The notes: generated by a model not told the origin, from the sequence alone. Counted from the stretch's first letter, positions 8,483 through 17,888 are shown. The stretch: DNA of 59,011 nucleotides from [Streptosporangium] indianense (GCF_021474405.1 NZ_JAKEIO010000036.1:1-59011); one strand, 5' to 3'. Translations and numbers: made by a program.

Positions 8483-10224
8483 TGCGCTCCTCCCGTGGCG
8501 AGCGGACGGGCGGAGCCGTTCGGGAGCTTGCGGACGAACGCGGACCGCAGCGCGTGGTACGGCGCCCCGGGATCGTCGAAGACGGCACGCATACGGGCGA
8601 GTTCGACCCGCCGGTACTCGGCGAGGGGCCGCTGGAGCTCGTCCGCGTGACGTGCCGTGGCCTTGGCGGTGATCCGGCGCGGCAGGTCCGGGTCGCCGGC
8701 CAGGTCGGCGGCCAGCCGCTCGACCTCGGCGGCGAACTCCTGGGGCGCTGCCGGCACCAGGCGGTCCACCAGACCGATCCGTCCGGCGGTCGCGGCGCTC
8801 ACCGGCAACGCCTCGGTCGTCAGCCGCTCGGCCGTCTCGGCGCCCACCCGGCGGGGCAGCGAGTACGTCCAGTACTCCGACCCGTACAGGCCCATGTGGC
8901 GGTAGTGCGGGTTGAGGACGCTGCCCGTGCGGCACCAGACCTCGTCGGCGGCCAGGGCGAGCATGACGCCGCCGGCGGCCGCGTTGCCGCCGAGGGCCGC
9001 CACCACCAGCCGGTCGGTGGTCCGCAGCACCGCCTCGACCAGGTCGTTCATGGCGTTGAGGTTGGCCCAGGACTCGACCGCCGGGTCGCTCGACGCCTCG
9101 ATGACGCTCAGGTGGATGCCGTTGGAGAAGAAGTCGCGGGCACCGCCGAGCACCAGCACCGAGGTGGGGCGGGTCAGCGCGTAACGCCAGGCGGCGAGGA
9201 GCCTGCGGCAGTGGGTGGTGCTCATCGCCCCGCCGGGGAACGAGAAGGTCAGGAAGCCGAGGGGACCGCGCTGCCGGTAGCGGATGTCGGTCCAGGTGGT
9301 GCGGTCCGGGGGCAGTTCGAGCGGGGCGGCGATCTCGGGCAGCCAGTACGGGCGGTCCTGCGCGCCCGGCATGCCCGGGCCGCTGCCGGGCGGGGCGGGG
9401 AAACCGGCGAGCACCGAGGCCGCGGGGCGACGGAAGGGGGCCGGGTCACCGGAGCTCTTGCGGGGACGCAGCTCCGGGATCCACACCGCGCCGTCCCGGG
9501 TGGCCCGGCAGAGCGCGCCGGCCCGCGTCGCGAGCAGTTCACCGGGCTCCCCGCGCAGCCGGTCCTCGGGGTGTCCGCCGTGCAGGAACACCTCCCGGCC
9601 GCAGATCTCGTCCCGGACGCCGGGCTGCGAGTCGGCCCCGCGGAGCTTGCGCAGCACCGTGGCCGTGTCGTCGCTCTCCCAGTCGATGCGCCGCTGCTCC
9701 TGGCGGAAGAAGTCACGCCACACCACGTGGAACCCGGGTTCGCTCTGTGGGCGCGGCTTGTAGGACCCGTCGGCGTAGCGCCGCACGGCCAGCAGCACGG
9801 CGGCCGTGGCGGCGTCCGCGACCTCGTTGCGGTACAGGTCGCTCTTGCCCGTCGGCGGCACCGTGAAGGTGGTGTCCGCCCACACGTCCCCCGCGTCCAT
9901 GGCGGCCTCGGCCTGCAGCACCGTGACGCCCCACTCCGAGGCCTCCTCGGCGATCGCCCAGTCCAGCGACGACGGGCCCCGGTCGCCGGGTGGCCCGGGG
10001 TGCACGATCAGACAGGTGTGCTCCCGCCACACGTCCTCGGGCAGGGCCGACTTCAGCATCGGGGCGACGATCAGCTCAGGGCCCGTCTCGCGTACGGCGG
10101 CCCGGACGGCGTCGGGGCCGTGCGAGGCGAGCACGACGTCCACGTGGTGCCCCTCGTCCGACAGTTCGGCGAACACACGTTGGGACAGGCTGTTGAACGC
10201 GCTGGCGACGAGCAAGATGTCCAT
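8479..10224 (-). CDS. hypX: CO-ligand synthesis protein HypX
   Basis: 581 aa from MDILLV; the upstream in-frame extension is low-complexity and was rejected. HypX makes the active-site CO from a formyl-tetrahydrofolate-derived formyl group under oxic conditions, fitting an aerobic H2 scavenger. The N-terminal half is a formyltransferase-like domain with the HypX signature HPGPPGDRGPSSLDWA (~84) and YKPRPQSE. The C-terminal half is crotonase-like, with GGARDFFSNGIHL and an oxyanion-type GGNAAAGGVMLALAADE. It is first in the minus-strand operon hypX-protease-hypB-F-C-D-E; a CTCCCGGGAG palindrome lies just upstream. Confidence 0.95.
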   Translation of the reverse strand: MDILLVASAFNSLSQRVFAELSDEGHHVDVVLASHGPDAVRAAVRETGPELIVAPMLKSALPEDVWREHTCLIVHPGPPGDRGPSSLDWAIAEEASEWGVTVLQAEAAMDAGDVWADTTFTVPPTGKSDLYRNEVADAATAAVLLAVRRYADGSYKPRPQSEPGFHVVWRDFFRQEQRRIDWESDDTATVLRKLRGADSQPGVRDEICGREVFLHGGHPEDRLRGEPGELLATRAGALCRATRDGAVWIPELRPRKSSGDPAPFRRPAASVLAGFPAPPGSGPGMPGAQDRPYWLPEIAAPLELPPDRTTWTDIRYRQRGPLGFLTFSFPGGAMSTTHCRRLLAAWRYALTRPTSVLVLGGARDFFSNGIHLSVIEASSDPAVESWANLNAMNDLVEAVLRTTDRLVVAALGGNAAAGGVMLALAADEVWCRTGSVLNPHYRHMGLYGSEYWTYSLPRRVGAETAERLTTEALPVSAATAGRIGLVDRLVPAAPQEFAAEVERLAADLAGDPDLPRRITAKATARHADELQRPLAEYRRVELARMRAVFDDPGAPYHALRSAFVRKLPNGSARPLATGGAQ

Positions 10225-10435
10225 GACCCGGCATGGTCGCCCCTCCCGGGAGGGCCGTGAAGGACCACGGCGGCGTTTCGCGGTGGTCGTCCGCTTCCGG
10301 CCGAACGGATACGCGACGCCTCGCGTCGGAGTCCCGGACCTCCGGCCGTTCCGGTCGGTGGGCCGCCGGGGTGAGGCGTCCGGGCGGACCGCGCGGAGGC
10401 GATCCACCGGGCCGAACGCAACGAGCGCGGGGGCC

Positions 10436-10928
10436 GGTGCGTTTGACGCCGCCCTCGCCGCACGCGGCAGCGCGCAGCCGGCCCCGGCCGCACGGCGACT
10501 GGTCCGCCGCGTCCGTACAGGCGGCGGGCCGCGAGCTCGCCGCCCTCGGCGACTGCACGGCCGTGTTCGCCGCCGCCGACGCCATGGCCATCGGCGTCGT
10601 CCGCGCCCTGACGGAGGCCGGGCCGCGCGTGCCGGACGACATCAGCGTGGTGGGCTTCGCCGACATCCCCGTGGCCGCCTACGTCACCCCGCCGCCGACC
10701 ACGGTGCGGCCGCCGTTCGACGCGGCGGCGCAGGAGGGGATCCGGCTGCTGGTGCGGGCGGTAGAGCAGCCGGAGGCGGAGCTGCCACCGCCGCACGACC
10801 CGCCGGTCGCCCTGTCCGTCCGCGCGTCCACTGCACCCCGCCCCGGGGCGCCCGCGGGCAGGCGCCCACCACTTTGGTGCCGTAGGACGGGACGGCACCC
10901 CGCCCGCGCGGGCTCCTCCGGGCCGTGA
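10436..10928 (+). pseudogene. LacI-family regulator remnant, frameshifted
   Basis: Only the C-terminal part of a LacI/GalR repressor is recognisable. In frame 3 from about 10491, GDWSAASVQAAGRELAALGD, VFAAADAMAIGVVRALTEAG, VPDDISVVGFADIPVAAYVTPP and TTVRPPFDAAAQEGIRLL follow the family pattern closely. The preceding segment (AFDAALAARGSAQPAPAA, from ~10439) matches the same family in a different frame, so a frameshift lies near 10490. No DNA-binding domain or start is present, and the tail after ~10840 is unrelated. It reads as a decayed gene lying between hypX and the IclR gene. Confidence 0.8.
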
Positions 10929-11099
10929 GACGTGGGACACCAAGTCGGCCGCGGCCGACTTGGCGGCTGCCGTGCGGTCGGACGGCACCCGGCCCATGGC
11001 TGTCCACCGGCACCGCGCACCGCTTCGCTGCCACGGCGCGACCCCGCCGGCCCCCGCGCTCCCCTTGCCCGGGGCGTACGCCTGGCGCACGCTGTTCGT

Positions 11100-11858
11100 A
11101 TGGGTGCGCAAGACGGCCCTACGCTCATCAACTCCGTCCAGCGGGCCATGCGGCTGCTGGAGGTGGTGAGCGCGCACGTCAACGGCGCGCCGGCCAAGCA
11201 GCTGGCGCGCGAGTCGGACCTGCCCCTGGCCACGACCTACCATCTTCTGCGGACCCTGGTGCACGACGGGTATGTGCGGAAGCTGGACGACGGCGGCTTC
11301 ATCCTCGGCGACAAGTTGCAGACGCTGCAGTCCATGGGCCGTGCGCAGGCCCTGCTCAGCCGGGTCCGGCCCACCCTCGCGGCGCTGCGGGACGAACTCG
11401 CCGCCGCCGCCTACCTCACCTTCTACGAGGACGGCGAGATCAGGGTCGCCGAGATCGTCGACGGTCCGGGGACGCCCCGGGTCGACCTCTGGGTGGGTTT
11501 CGAGGACGCGGGGCACGCCACCGCACTGGGCAAGTCCGTCCTGCGGGAACTGGACGAGCAGGCCCGCCAGGACTACCTCTCCCGGCACCACCTCGCCGAC
11601 CTCACCCCGCGGACCATCACCAGCCGCCCGGAGCTCCTGCGCCGTCTCGAGGCCCCGCCCCTGGCACCGGCCATCACGGACATGGAGGAGTACGCCCTCG
11701 GCACGGTCTGTGTCGCCGTCCCGGTGTACAGCGGGGACGTGATCGGCTCGCTCGGCGTCTCGCTGCCCTCCCACCGGCTCTCCCGGCTGCCGGAGGTCCG
11801 CGAGCGGCTGCTCCCGACCGCGAGCCGTGTGACCAGGACTCTCTCGCTCACGACGTGA
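11100..11858 (+). CDS. IclR-family transcriptional regulator
   Basis: 252 aa. The N-terminal winged helix covers ~10-70 (LINSVQRAMRLLEVVSAH, AKQLARESDLPLATTYHLLRTLVHDGYVRKL), and an IclR effector domain follows (FEDAGHATALGKSVLREL, ALGTVCVAVPVYSGDVIGSLGVSLP). The ATG has no Shine-Dalgarno, so translation may be leaderless. Neighbours (LacI remnant, phosphatase gene) do not reveal the target; the paa genes 3 kb away are a possible but unproven target, since IclR proteins often control aromatic catabolism. Confidence 0.9.
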   Translation: MGAQDGPTLINSVQRAMRLLEVVSAHVNGAPAKQLARESDLPLATTYHLLRTLVHDGYVRKLDDGGFILGDKLQTLQSMGRAQALLSRVRPTLAALRDELAAAAYLTFYEDGEIRVAEIVDGPGTPRVDLWVGFEDAGHATALGKSVLRELDEQARQDYLSRHHLADLTPRTITSRPELLRRLEAPPLAPAITDMEEYALGTVCVAVPVYSGDVIGSLGVSLPSHRLSRLPEVRERLLPTASRVTRTLSLTT

Positions 11859-11985
11859 CGCGGACCCCGTCGTTCACTATCTGAAAACCCGCTCCTTGCC
11901 GGTGTCCTCGCTCACCCCGTTCCCTGGAATAAGCAGACATTTCGGAGACGTGCCCCGCGCACAGGTGAGGACTGCGGACCCAGAC

Positions 11986-13209
11986 ATGAGTCAAGCCCGA
12001 AACCATGGCGTCGACCACCGGCCGGTACGGCCGTCCGACAACCGAGTGGCCGGTACCGGGGCTTCGGCCCGCAGGCACGTCGCCGCGCGGCTGGCCGTCG
12101 GCGCACCTGCCCTGCCCGTCCTGGTCGTCGCCGCCGTCGTGTGCGCCGACCTCGTGGAGGGGGCGGGGATGATCTGGCTGCCCCTGCTCGCGGCCGGACC
12201 CGCCCTCGCGGCCACGACCAACGGACCGCGCGGGGTCCTGTGCGTCGGTGTCCTCGCCGTGCTGGTCGGTGCGACGCTCGGGGTCCGCGACGGAGTGCCG
12301 GGCCGGGAGCTGGCCGCGGTGCTGTCGGCCCTGGTCGCCGTGACGCTCGCGAGCGGCCTGGCCGGTGTGCTGCGCGGACGCCGGGAGCGGGTGCTGGCCG
12401 CCGTGCGATCCGTCGCGGAGACCGCACAGCACGCCCTGCTCGTGCCCGTGCCGGCGACCGTCGGGCCGTTCCAGGTGGCCGTCCGCTACAGCGCCGCCGC
12501 GGCAGAGGCCCGTATCGGCGGCGACCTCTACGCCCTGATACCCACCCCGCACGGGGTGCGGCTGATCGTCGGCGACGTGCGCGGCAAGGGGCTGCCCGCC
12601 GTGGGGACCGCCGCGCTGGTGCTCGGTGTCTTCCGGGAGGCAGCCCACGACGAGCCCGATCTCCTGGCCGTGGTCGACCGCATCGAGCGGAGCCTCGCCC
12701 GTAACCTCGGCCGCGACGACTTCGTCACCGCCGTGGTCGCCGGGTACCCGCGGGAGGGGCAGCTGGAGGTGGTGAACTGCGGGCACGCGCCCCCGCTGCT
12801 GGCACGGGCCTCGGGGAGCATCAGCGCCGTGGAGCCCGCAGTCCCGGCCCCGCCACTGGGCCTGCGCGACCTCACGGGACACACCCCGGGACTCCAGACG
12901 CTGCCCTTCGCCGACGGGGACCAGCTGTTGCTCTACACCGACGGGGTCACCGAGGCCCGAGACGGCGGCCGGGCCTTCTACCCCCTCGCCGAGGGACTGC
13001 AGCGGCACGTCTCCCAGGAGCCGGCCCACACCGTCGGCGCGCTCCACGAGGAACTGCTGGCCCATGTCGGCGGCCGGCTGCACGACGACGCTGCCCTGCT
13101 CCTCATCCGCAAACCGGTCCCGTCCGGCGCGGAGCCGGAGGCCCCCGGGCCGAGCGGCACCGGCCCGGACGCTCACGCCCCGCTGCCCGAGGCGAGGTGC
13201 TGTTCCTGA
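11986..13209 (+). CDS. membrane-anchored SpoIIE/RsbU-type PP2C phosphatase
   Basis: 407 aa from ATG; an in-frame TTG at 11896 would add 30 residues and is less likely. Residues ~25-135 hold three or four hydrophobic spans (ALPVLVVAAVVCADLV, MIWLPLLAAGPALA, VLCVGVLAVLVGATLGV, AAVLSALVAVTLASGL). The PP2C-type serine phosphatase follows, with metal-binding GGDLYAL, GDVRGKGLPA, NCGHAPPLL, LLLYTDGVTEARDGG and DDAALLLI. Such proteins dephosphorylate anti-anti-sigma factors in streptomycete partner-switch networks. The last residues (DAHAPLPEARCCS) are the first copy of a tandem DNA repeat that continues past the stop. Confidence 0.88.
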   Translation: MSQARNHGVDHRPVRPSDNRVAGTGASARRHVAARLAVGAPALPVLVVAAVVCADLVEGAGMIWLPLLAAGPALAATTNGPRGVLCVGVLAVLVGATLGVRDGVPGRELAAVLSALVAVTLASGLAGVLRGRRERVLAAVRSVAETAQHALLVPVPATVGPFQVAVRYSAAAAEARIGGDLYALIPTPHGVRLIVGDVRGKGLPAVGTAALVLGVFREAAHDEPDLLAVVDRIERSLARNLGRDDFVTAVVAGYPREGQLEVVNCGHAPPLLARASGSISAVEPAVPAPPLGLRDLTGHTPGLQTLPFADGDQLLLYTDGVTEARDGGRAFYPLAEGLQRHVSQEPAHTVGALHEELLAHVGGRLHDDAALLLIRKPVPSGAEPEAPGPSGTGPDAHAPLPEARCCS

Positions 13210-13320
13210 GGCCGCCCGGACGCTCGCGGCCCGCTGCCCGAGGCCAAGTGCTGTTTCTCAGGCCGCGCCGACGCTCCCGCCCCGCTGCCCCGGGCGGCGT
13301 GCTGCCGCGGCGGCCGCCCC
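13168..13320 (+). repeat. 3 x 51-bp imperfect tandem repeat spanning a stop codon
   Basis: Units start at 13168, 13219 and 13270 (GACGCTC.CG.CCCGCTGCCC...TGCTG...). The first unit encodes the C-terminus of the phosphatase including its TGA. The next two keep the same frame and would encode [12 protein letters not shown] and [12 protein letters not shown]. The array fills the whole gap to the paaK stop. Confidence 0.85.
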
Positions 13321-13323
13321 GGC

Positions 13324-14679
13324 TCAGCCCTCGCGCAGGTCCTTCACCCGGCGGAGCTTGCCGAGGGAACGCTCCAGGGTCTCGGGTTCGACGACGGTGA
13401 CCTCGGCGGTGATCCCGATGCCGTCCTTGACGGCCCCGGCGATCGTCGCGGCCGCTGCCTCGCGCTGCTCGGGTCCGGTGCCCGGGCGGGTCTCGACGAG
13501 GACGGTCATGTGGTCCATGCGCCCGCGCCGGGTCAGCCGGATCTGGAAGTGCGGGGCGACACCGGGCGTGCGCAGCACGATCTCCTCGATCTGGCTGGGG
13601 AAGACGTTGACCCCGCGCAGGATGATCATGTCGTCGCAGCGGCCGGTGATCTTCTCGATGCGGCGGAAGGCGGGCCGGGCCGTGCCGGGCAGCAGCCGGG
13701 TCAGATCGCGGGTGCGGTAGCGGACGACCGGCAGGGCCTCTTTGGTGAGGGACGTGAAGACCAGTTCGCCCTCCTCGCCCTCGGGCAGCACCTCACCGGT
13801 GACCGGGTCGACCACCTCGGGGTAGAAGTGGTCCTCCCACACGTGCAGTCCGTCCTTGGTCTCCACGCACTCCTGGGCGACGCCCGGGCCGATCACCTCG
13901 GACAGGCCGTATATGTCGACGGCGTGGATGTCCGTCCGCTCCTCGATCTCGCGGCGCATCTCCTCCGTCCACGGCTCGGCTCCGAAGATGCCCACCCGCA
14001 GACTGCTCGCGCGCGGATCGAGGCCCTGCCGCTCGAACTCGTCGAGCAGCGTGAGCATGTAGGACGGGGTGACCATGATGATCTCGGGCCGGAAGTCCTG
14101 GATGATCTGCACCTGGCGCGCGGTCATGCCCCCGGAGGCCGGGATCACCAGACACCCGGCGCGCTCCGCACCGTAGTGCGCGCCGAGGCCGCCGGTGAAC
14201 AGGCCGTAGCCGTAGGAGACGTGCACCTTGTGGCCCGGCCGCCCGCCCGCGGCGCGGATCGAGCGGGCCACGAGGTCCGCCCACGTCGACAGGTCGTTCT
14301 CCGTGTAGCCGACCACCGTGGGGCGGCCGGTGGTGCCGCTGGAGGCGTGCACCCGCCGCACCCGGTCCATGGGTACGGCGAACATGCCGAACGGGTAGGT
14401 GTCCCGCAGGTCGGCCTTCGTGGTGAAGGGGAAGCGGGACAGGTCCTCCAGCGAGCGGCAGTCGTCGGGCGAGACCCCGGCGCCGTCGAACTTCTTCCGG
14501 TACGCCTCCACGTTGTCGTAGGCGTGCCGGAGGCTGCTGCGCAGCCGGTCGAGCTGGAGCTCGCGCAGCTGCTCGCGGGTCAGCCGCTCACCGTCGTCGA
14601 GGAGGGCGTGGGGGAGGGGTTCGCCGAGTCGCCGCGGCGTCGGCCGGCCGGCCCGGGAGGCCGTGGTCTCGCTGGTCAT
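13324..14679 (-). CDS. paaK: phenylacetate-CoA ligase
   Basis: 451 aa. It activates phenylacetate to phenylacetyl-CoA with ATP, the first step of the aerobic hybrid pathway. The AMP-binding P-loop [11 protein letters not shown] (~115), [24 protein letters not shown] and the C-terminal hinge and lysine region [21 protein letters not shown] ... LGKLRRVKD are all present; length is typical. The start abuts the paaI stop, so paaI-paaK form an operon divergent from paaABCDE. The ORF ends against the tandem repeat at 13168-13320 with no obvious terminator. Confidence 0.95.
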   Translation of the reverse strand: MTSETTASRAGRPTPRRLGEPLPHALLDDGERLTREQLRELQLDRLRSSLRHAYDNVEAYRKKFDGAGVSPDDCRSLEDLSRFPFTTKADLRDTYPFGMFAVPMDRVRRVHASSGTTGRPTVVGYTENDLSTWADLVARSIRAAGGRPGHKVHVSYGYGLFTGGLGAHYGAERAGCLVIPASGGMTARQVQIIQDFRPEIIMVTPSYMLTLLDEFERQGLDPRASSLRVGIFGAEPWTEEMRREIEERTDIHAVDIYGLSEVIGPGVAQECVETKDGLHVWEDHFYPEVVDPVTGEVLPEGEEGELVFTSLTKEALPVVRYRTRDLTRLLPGTARPAFRRIEKITGRCDDMIILRGVNVFPSQIEEIVLRTPGVAPHFQIRLTRRGRMDHMTVLVETRPGTGPEQREAAAATIAGAVKDGIGITAEVTVVEPETLERSLGKLRRVKDLREG

Positions 14680-15105
14680 TCAGGACTCCTCCGGCCTCGT
14701 GCTCCTGATGCTCCGGCTGCGGCCCCGGAACTCGGCGATCACCTCGTCGCCCCGCCGGACGCTCACGTCGTACAGGCCGCTGCGTCCGAACCGGGTGCGT
14801 TCCTCGGCCCGCGCCACGAGCACGTCGCCCTGGTGCGCCGGGGCCACGAAGGTGATGTCGGCGCCGGCCGCGACGGTCACCGGGCCGTGGCTGTTGCAGG
14901 CGCAGGCGAACGCGGTGTCGGCGAGCAGGAAGACGTACCCGCCGTGGGCGATGCCGTGCCCGTTCACCATCGCGCGCGTCACGGTCATGCGCAGGACGGC
15001 GACCCCCTCGCCCTGCTCCAGCAGCTCGATGCCGAGCCCGCGGGAGGCCTCGTCCGCGGCGAACATCGCCTCCGCCGCGGGTGTCGCGTCAGCGGTATGA
15101 CTCAC
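14680..15105 (-). CDS. paaI: hydroxyphenylacetyl-CoA thioesterase PaaI
   Basis: 141 aa from the GTG at 15105, which has a well-spaced AAGGTGG; GTGs at 15114 and 15117 would add three or four residues. A hotdog-fold thioesterase that clears dead-end CoA esters from the phenylacetate pathway: [30 protein letters not shown] contains the catalytic Asp and the HGG loop. It begins about 20 nt from the inverted repeat at 15126-15143 and is translated with paaK. Confidence 0.92.
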   Translation of the reverse strand: MSHTADATPAAEAMFAADEASRGLGIELLEQGEGVAVLRMTVTRAMVNGHGIAHGGYVFLLADTAFACACNSHGPVTVAAGADITFVAPAHQGDVLVARAEERTRFGRSGLYDVSVRRGDEVIAEFRGRSRSIRSTRPEES

Positions 15106-15125
15106 TTCTCGCACCACCTTGTAGC

Positions 15126-15143
15126 CCGACCGAACATTCGGTT
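15126..15143. promoter_or_regulatory. TetR-like operator upstream of paaI
   Basis: CCGACCGAACATTCGGTT contains ACCGAA-CA-TTCGGT, a perfect 6-2-6 inverted repeat 20 nt upstream of the paaI start. Its half-site is shared with the site at 15232-15250 on the paaA side. TetR-family PaaR repressors commonly control actinobacterial paa genes; no such gene lies in this window. Confidence 0.65.
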
Positions 15144-15203
15144 AGCTTCGGTGCCGCCAAGTAATCAACTCGCCTCCGCGCCTGTCAAGGGCCGGGGTCT
15201 TAC

Positions 15204-15220
15204 CAAGGCGCGGCGCCTTG
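15204..15220. promoter_or_regulatory. CAAGGCG-CGG-CGCCTTG inverted repeat in the paa divergent promoter
   Basis: Perfect 7-bp arms with a 3-nt centre lie just upstream of a TACGAT (15224-15229) that could be the paaA -10. The repeat would cover the -35 region, so it may be a second operator or an activator site, distinct in sequence from the ACCGAA-type sites. Confidence 0.45.
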
Positions 15221-15231
15221 TCATACGATGT

Positions 15232-15250
15232 ACCGAACGAATGGTCGGTT
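15232..15250. promoter_or_regulatory. TetR-like operator upstream of paaA
   Basis: ACCGAACGAATGGTCGGTT has half-sites ACCGA and TCGGT as at 15126-15143, but the arms are four bases further apart. It lies 3 nt after the candidate -10 and would cover the transcription start. It includes the ATG at 15241, which favours the later ATG at 15265 as the true paaA start. Confidence 0.6.
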
Positions 15251-15264
15251 GGGAAGTGGGACGG

Positions 15265-16251
15265 ATGGACACGACACACTCCAGCCCCCCGGGGGCGGAC
15301 GGCGCCGGGCCGGATCTCCAGCAGCACTTCGACGCGACGATCGCGCGGGACCAGCGGATCGAGCCGCGCGACTGGATGCCGGAGGGCTACCGCAAGACGC
15401 TGATCCGGCAGATCGCGCAGCACGCGCACTCGGAGATCATCGGCATGCAGCCCGAGGGCGAGTGGATCACTCGCGCCCCCTCGCTGCGCCGCAAGGCCAT
15501 TCTGTTCGCCAAGGTCCAGGACGAGGCCGGACACGGGCTGTACCTGTACTCGGCGGCGGAGACGCTGGGCGCCGACCGCGCGGACCTGACCGAGCGCCTC
15601 ATCGAGGGCCGCCAGAAGTACTCGTCGATCTTCAACTACCCGACGCTGAGCTTCGCCGACGTCGGCGTGATCGGCTGGTTCGTGGACGGCGCCGCGATCT
15701 GCAACCAGGTGCCGCTGTGCCGCTCCTCCTACGGCCCGTACGCACGCGCCATGGTCCGCATCTGCAAGGAGGAGTCCTTCCACCAGCGGCAGGGCTACGA
15801 GCTGCTGATGACGATGATGCGCGGCACCCCCGAACAGCGGGAGATGGTGCAGGACGCGGTGAACCGCTGGTGGTGGCCGTCGCTGATGATGTTCGGCCCG
15901 CCCGACGACGCCTCGCCCAACTCCGCGCAGTCCATGGCCTGGAAGATCAAGCGGCACAGCAACGACGAACTGCGCCGGCGCTTCGTCGACATGACCGTCT
16001 CGCAGGCCGAGAAGCTCGGCGTGACCCTCCCCGACCCGGAGCTGCGCTGGAACGAGGAGCGGGGACACCACGACTTCGGCACGCCCGACTGGGACGAGCT
16101 GATGCGGGTCATCAAGGGCGACGGCCCGTGCAACGACCAGCGGATGGAACGGCGCCGCACGGCCCACGAGGAGGGCGCCTGGGTGCGCGAGGCGGCCACC
16201 GCCCACGCCGCCAAACAGGCCGCCCGCGCGGAGAAGGGAGCGGTGGCATGA
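15265..16251 (+). CDS. paaA: phenylacetyl-CoA epoxidase catalytic subunit PaaA
   Basis: 328 aa. It is the diiron subunit that epoxidises phenylacetyl-CoA within the PaaABCE complex. Two carboxylate-bridged iron motifs are intact: [13 protein letters not shown] (ExxH) and [13 protein letters not shown] (ExxH). [14 protein letters not shown] is typical of PaaA. The start was chosen at 15265 because the upstream ATG lies inside the operator and GGGAAG precedes this one. It overlaps paaB by ATGA. Confidence 0.96.
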   Translation: MDTTHSSPPGADGAGPDLQQHFDATIARDQRIEPRDWMPEGYRKTLIRQIAQHAHSEIIGMQPEGEWITRAPSLRRKAILFAKVQDEAGHGLYLYSAAETLGADRADLTERLIEGRQKYSSIFNYPTLSFADVGVIGWFVDGAAICNQVPLCRSSYGPYARAMVRICKEESFHQRQGYELLMTMMRGTPEQREMVQDAVNRWWWPSLMMFGPPDDASPNSAQSMAWKIKRHSNDELRRRFVDMTVSQAEKLGVTLPDPELRWNEERGHHDFGTPDWDELMRVIKGDGPCNDQRMERRRTAHEEGAWVREAATAHAAKQAARAEKGAVA

Positions 16252-16541
16252 CCGCCGACAAGCAGGACTGGCCGCTGTACGAGGTGTTCGTGCGCGGCAA
16301 GCGCGGACTGAACCACGTCCACGTGGGATCGCTGCACGCCGCCGACGACCGCATGGCGCTCACCCACGCCCGCGACCTGTACACCCGCCGCAACGAGGGT
16401 GTGTCCATCTGGGTCGTGCGCTCGGAGCACATCGCCGCCTCCACCCGCGACGAGAAGGACCCCTTCTTCGAGCCCAGCGCCGACAAGGTCTACCGGCACC
16501 CGACCTTCTACGACATCCCCGAAGACGTCCCGCACATCTGA
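16248..16541 (+). CDS. paaB: phenylacetyl-CoA epoxidase subunit PaaB
   Basis: 97 aa. A small subunit that bridges the PaaAC units. [31 protein letters not shown] and [10 protein letters not shown] match the family closely and the length is normal. Translation is probably coupled to paaA through the ATGA overlap; the paaC Shine-Dalgarno AAGGAGAGGG follows directly. Confidence 0.95.
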   Translation: MTADKQDWPLYEVFVRGKRGLNHVHVGSLHAADDRMALTHARDLYTRRNEGVSIWVVRSEHIAASTRDEKDPFFEPSADKVYRHPTFYDIPEDVPHI

Positions 16542-16551
16542 AGGAGAGGGC

Positions 16552-17379
16552 ATGAGCGACGACCACGTCTACCTGACCCTCGCCGAGGGACACGACGACG
16601 ACACCCGCTGGGCCTACGGCACCGGCTTCGAGGACCCCCTGCACGGCGTCGACACGTCCGTGCCCGACGACCTCGACGCCGGCGAACTGGCGTCCGTCTG
16701 CGTCACGCTGGCCGACGACGCCCTGGTCTCCGCGCAGCGACTCGCCGAGTGGACCACCCGCGCCCCCGAGCTGGAGGAGGAGGTGGCGCTCGCCAACATC
16801 GGGCTCGACCTGCTCGGGCAGGCCCGCCTGCTCTACTCCCGCGCGGGCCAGGCCGACGGCACAGGCCGCGACGAGGACGCCTACGCCTACTTCCGTGACG
16901 CCGGCGACTTCCGCAACGTCCGCCTGGCGGAACTGCCCAACGGGGACTTCGCGTTCTCGATCGTGCGGCTGCTGGTGTTCAGCAGCTGGCGGCTGGCGCA
17001 CTTCGAGCGGCTCACCGCCCACCGCGACCCGGTGCTCGCGGCGATCGCCGCCAAGGGCGTGAAGGAACTGGCCTACCACCGCCAGTACGCGGCCGAGTGG
17101 GCCGTGCGCCTCGGCGACGGCACCGAGGAGTCCCACCGCCGGATGCGCAAGGCGCAGGAGCAGGTGGCGCCCTACCTCGGCGAACTGTTCACGGCGTACG
17201 ACGTCCGCGACGAGGTGGTCGCGGTCCTCCGCCAGGTCACGGAGGCGGCGGGGCTGCCCATGCCGGTCTACCGCCCCTTGCCCGGCTCGGGCCGCACGGG
17301 GGACCACACCGAGCATCTGGCCCCGCTGCTCGCCGAGTTGCAGGGCGTGGCCCGCGCCCACCCGGAGGCGACATGGTGA
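16552..17379 (+). CDS. paaC: phenylacetyl-CoA epoxidase structural subunit PaaC
   Basis: 275 aa ferritin-like helical protein paired with PaaA. It keeps the fold (LEEEVALANIGLDLLGQARLLY, VRLLVFSSWRLAHFERL, KELAYHRQYAAEW), but the second ExxH iron-binding motif of PaaA is absent, as expected of the non-catalytic subunit. It overlaps paaD by 7 nt. Confidence 0.94.
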   Translation: MSDDHVYLTLAEGHDDDTRWAYGTGFEDPLHGVDTSVPDDLDAGELASVCVTLADDALVSAQRLAEWTTRAPELEEEVALANIGLDLLGQARLLYSRAGQADGTGRDEDAYAYFRDAGDFRNVRLAELPNGDFAFSIVRLLVFSSWRLAHFERLTAHRDPVLAAIAAKGVKELAYHRQYAAEWAVRLGDGTEESHRRMRKAQEQVAPYLGELFTAYDVRDEVVAVLRQVTEAAGLPMPVYRPLPGSGRTGDHTEHLAPLLAELQGVARAHPEATW

Positions 17380-17888
17380 CGGCGCTCCTGGACGAGCGAC
17401 GGGCCCGGCGCATCGCCGAGCAGGTGCCCGACCCCGAACTCCCCATGCTCACCCTGGCCGACCTCGGCGTGCTGCGCGACGTGAGCCTGGCCGAGGACGG
17501 CACGGTGGTCGCGAGCCTGACCCCGACCTACTCGGGCTGCCCCGCGATGGCCGAGATGCGCGCCGGCGTCGCCGCACGGCTGCGTGCGGCGGGATACGCG
17601 CGCGTGGAGATCCGCACGGTCCTCGACCCGCCGTGGAGCAGCGACTGGATCACGGCGGAGGGCCGGCGCAAGCTCGCCGAGCACGGCATCGCCCCGCCCG
17701 GCGCCGCGCCCGCCCGCGCCGCCGGACCGGTCCCGCTCGTGCTGTCGCCGACCCGCCGCTCGGTGCCCTGCCCGCGCTGCGGTCACCCCGACACCGAGGA
17801 GACCTCCCGCTTCGGCGCCACGTCCTGCAAGTCCCTGTGGCGCTGCCTCGCCTGCCGCGAGCCGTTCGAGTACGTCAAGGAGATCTGA
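17373..17888 (+). CDS. paaD: phenylacetate pathway Fe-S assembly factor PaaD
   Basis: 171 aa. The N-terminal DUF59/MIP18 domain (VPDPELPMLTLADLGVLRDV, TPTYSGCPAM with a conserved Cys) is joined to a C-terminal zinc ribbon (CPRCGHPDTEE ... SLWRCLACREPFEYVKEI). PaaD is needed to mature the epoxidase system, probably the Fe-S cluster of PaaE. It shares one base with the paaE start (TGATG). Confidence 0.93.
   Translation: MVTALLDERRARRIAEQVPDPELPMLTLADLGVLRDVSLAEDGTVVASLTPTYSGCPAMAEMRAGVAARLRAAGYARVEIRTVLDPPWSSDWITAEGRRKLAEHGIAPPGAAPARAAGPVPLVLSPTRRSVPCPRCGHPDTEETSRFGATSCKSLWRCLACREPFEYVKEI

Noticed and set aside
4809..8588. A 1259-codon frame that could suggest a HypF fusion
   Set aside because: The part upstream of 7121 is the antiphase of hypB and the protease; the HypF acylphosphatase domain starts at the GTG overlapping the hypB stop.
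13510..15264. Long N-terminal extension of PaaA (913 codons)
   Set aside because: It runs antisense through paaK and paaI and through the operator region; PaaA homology starts at 15265.
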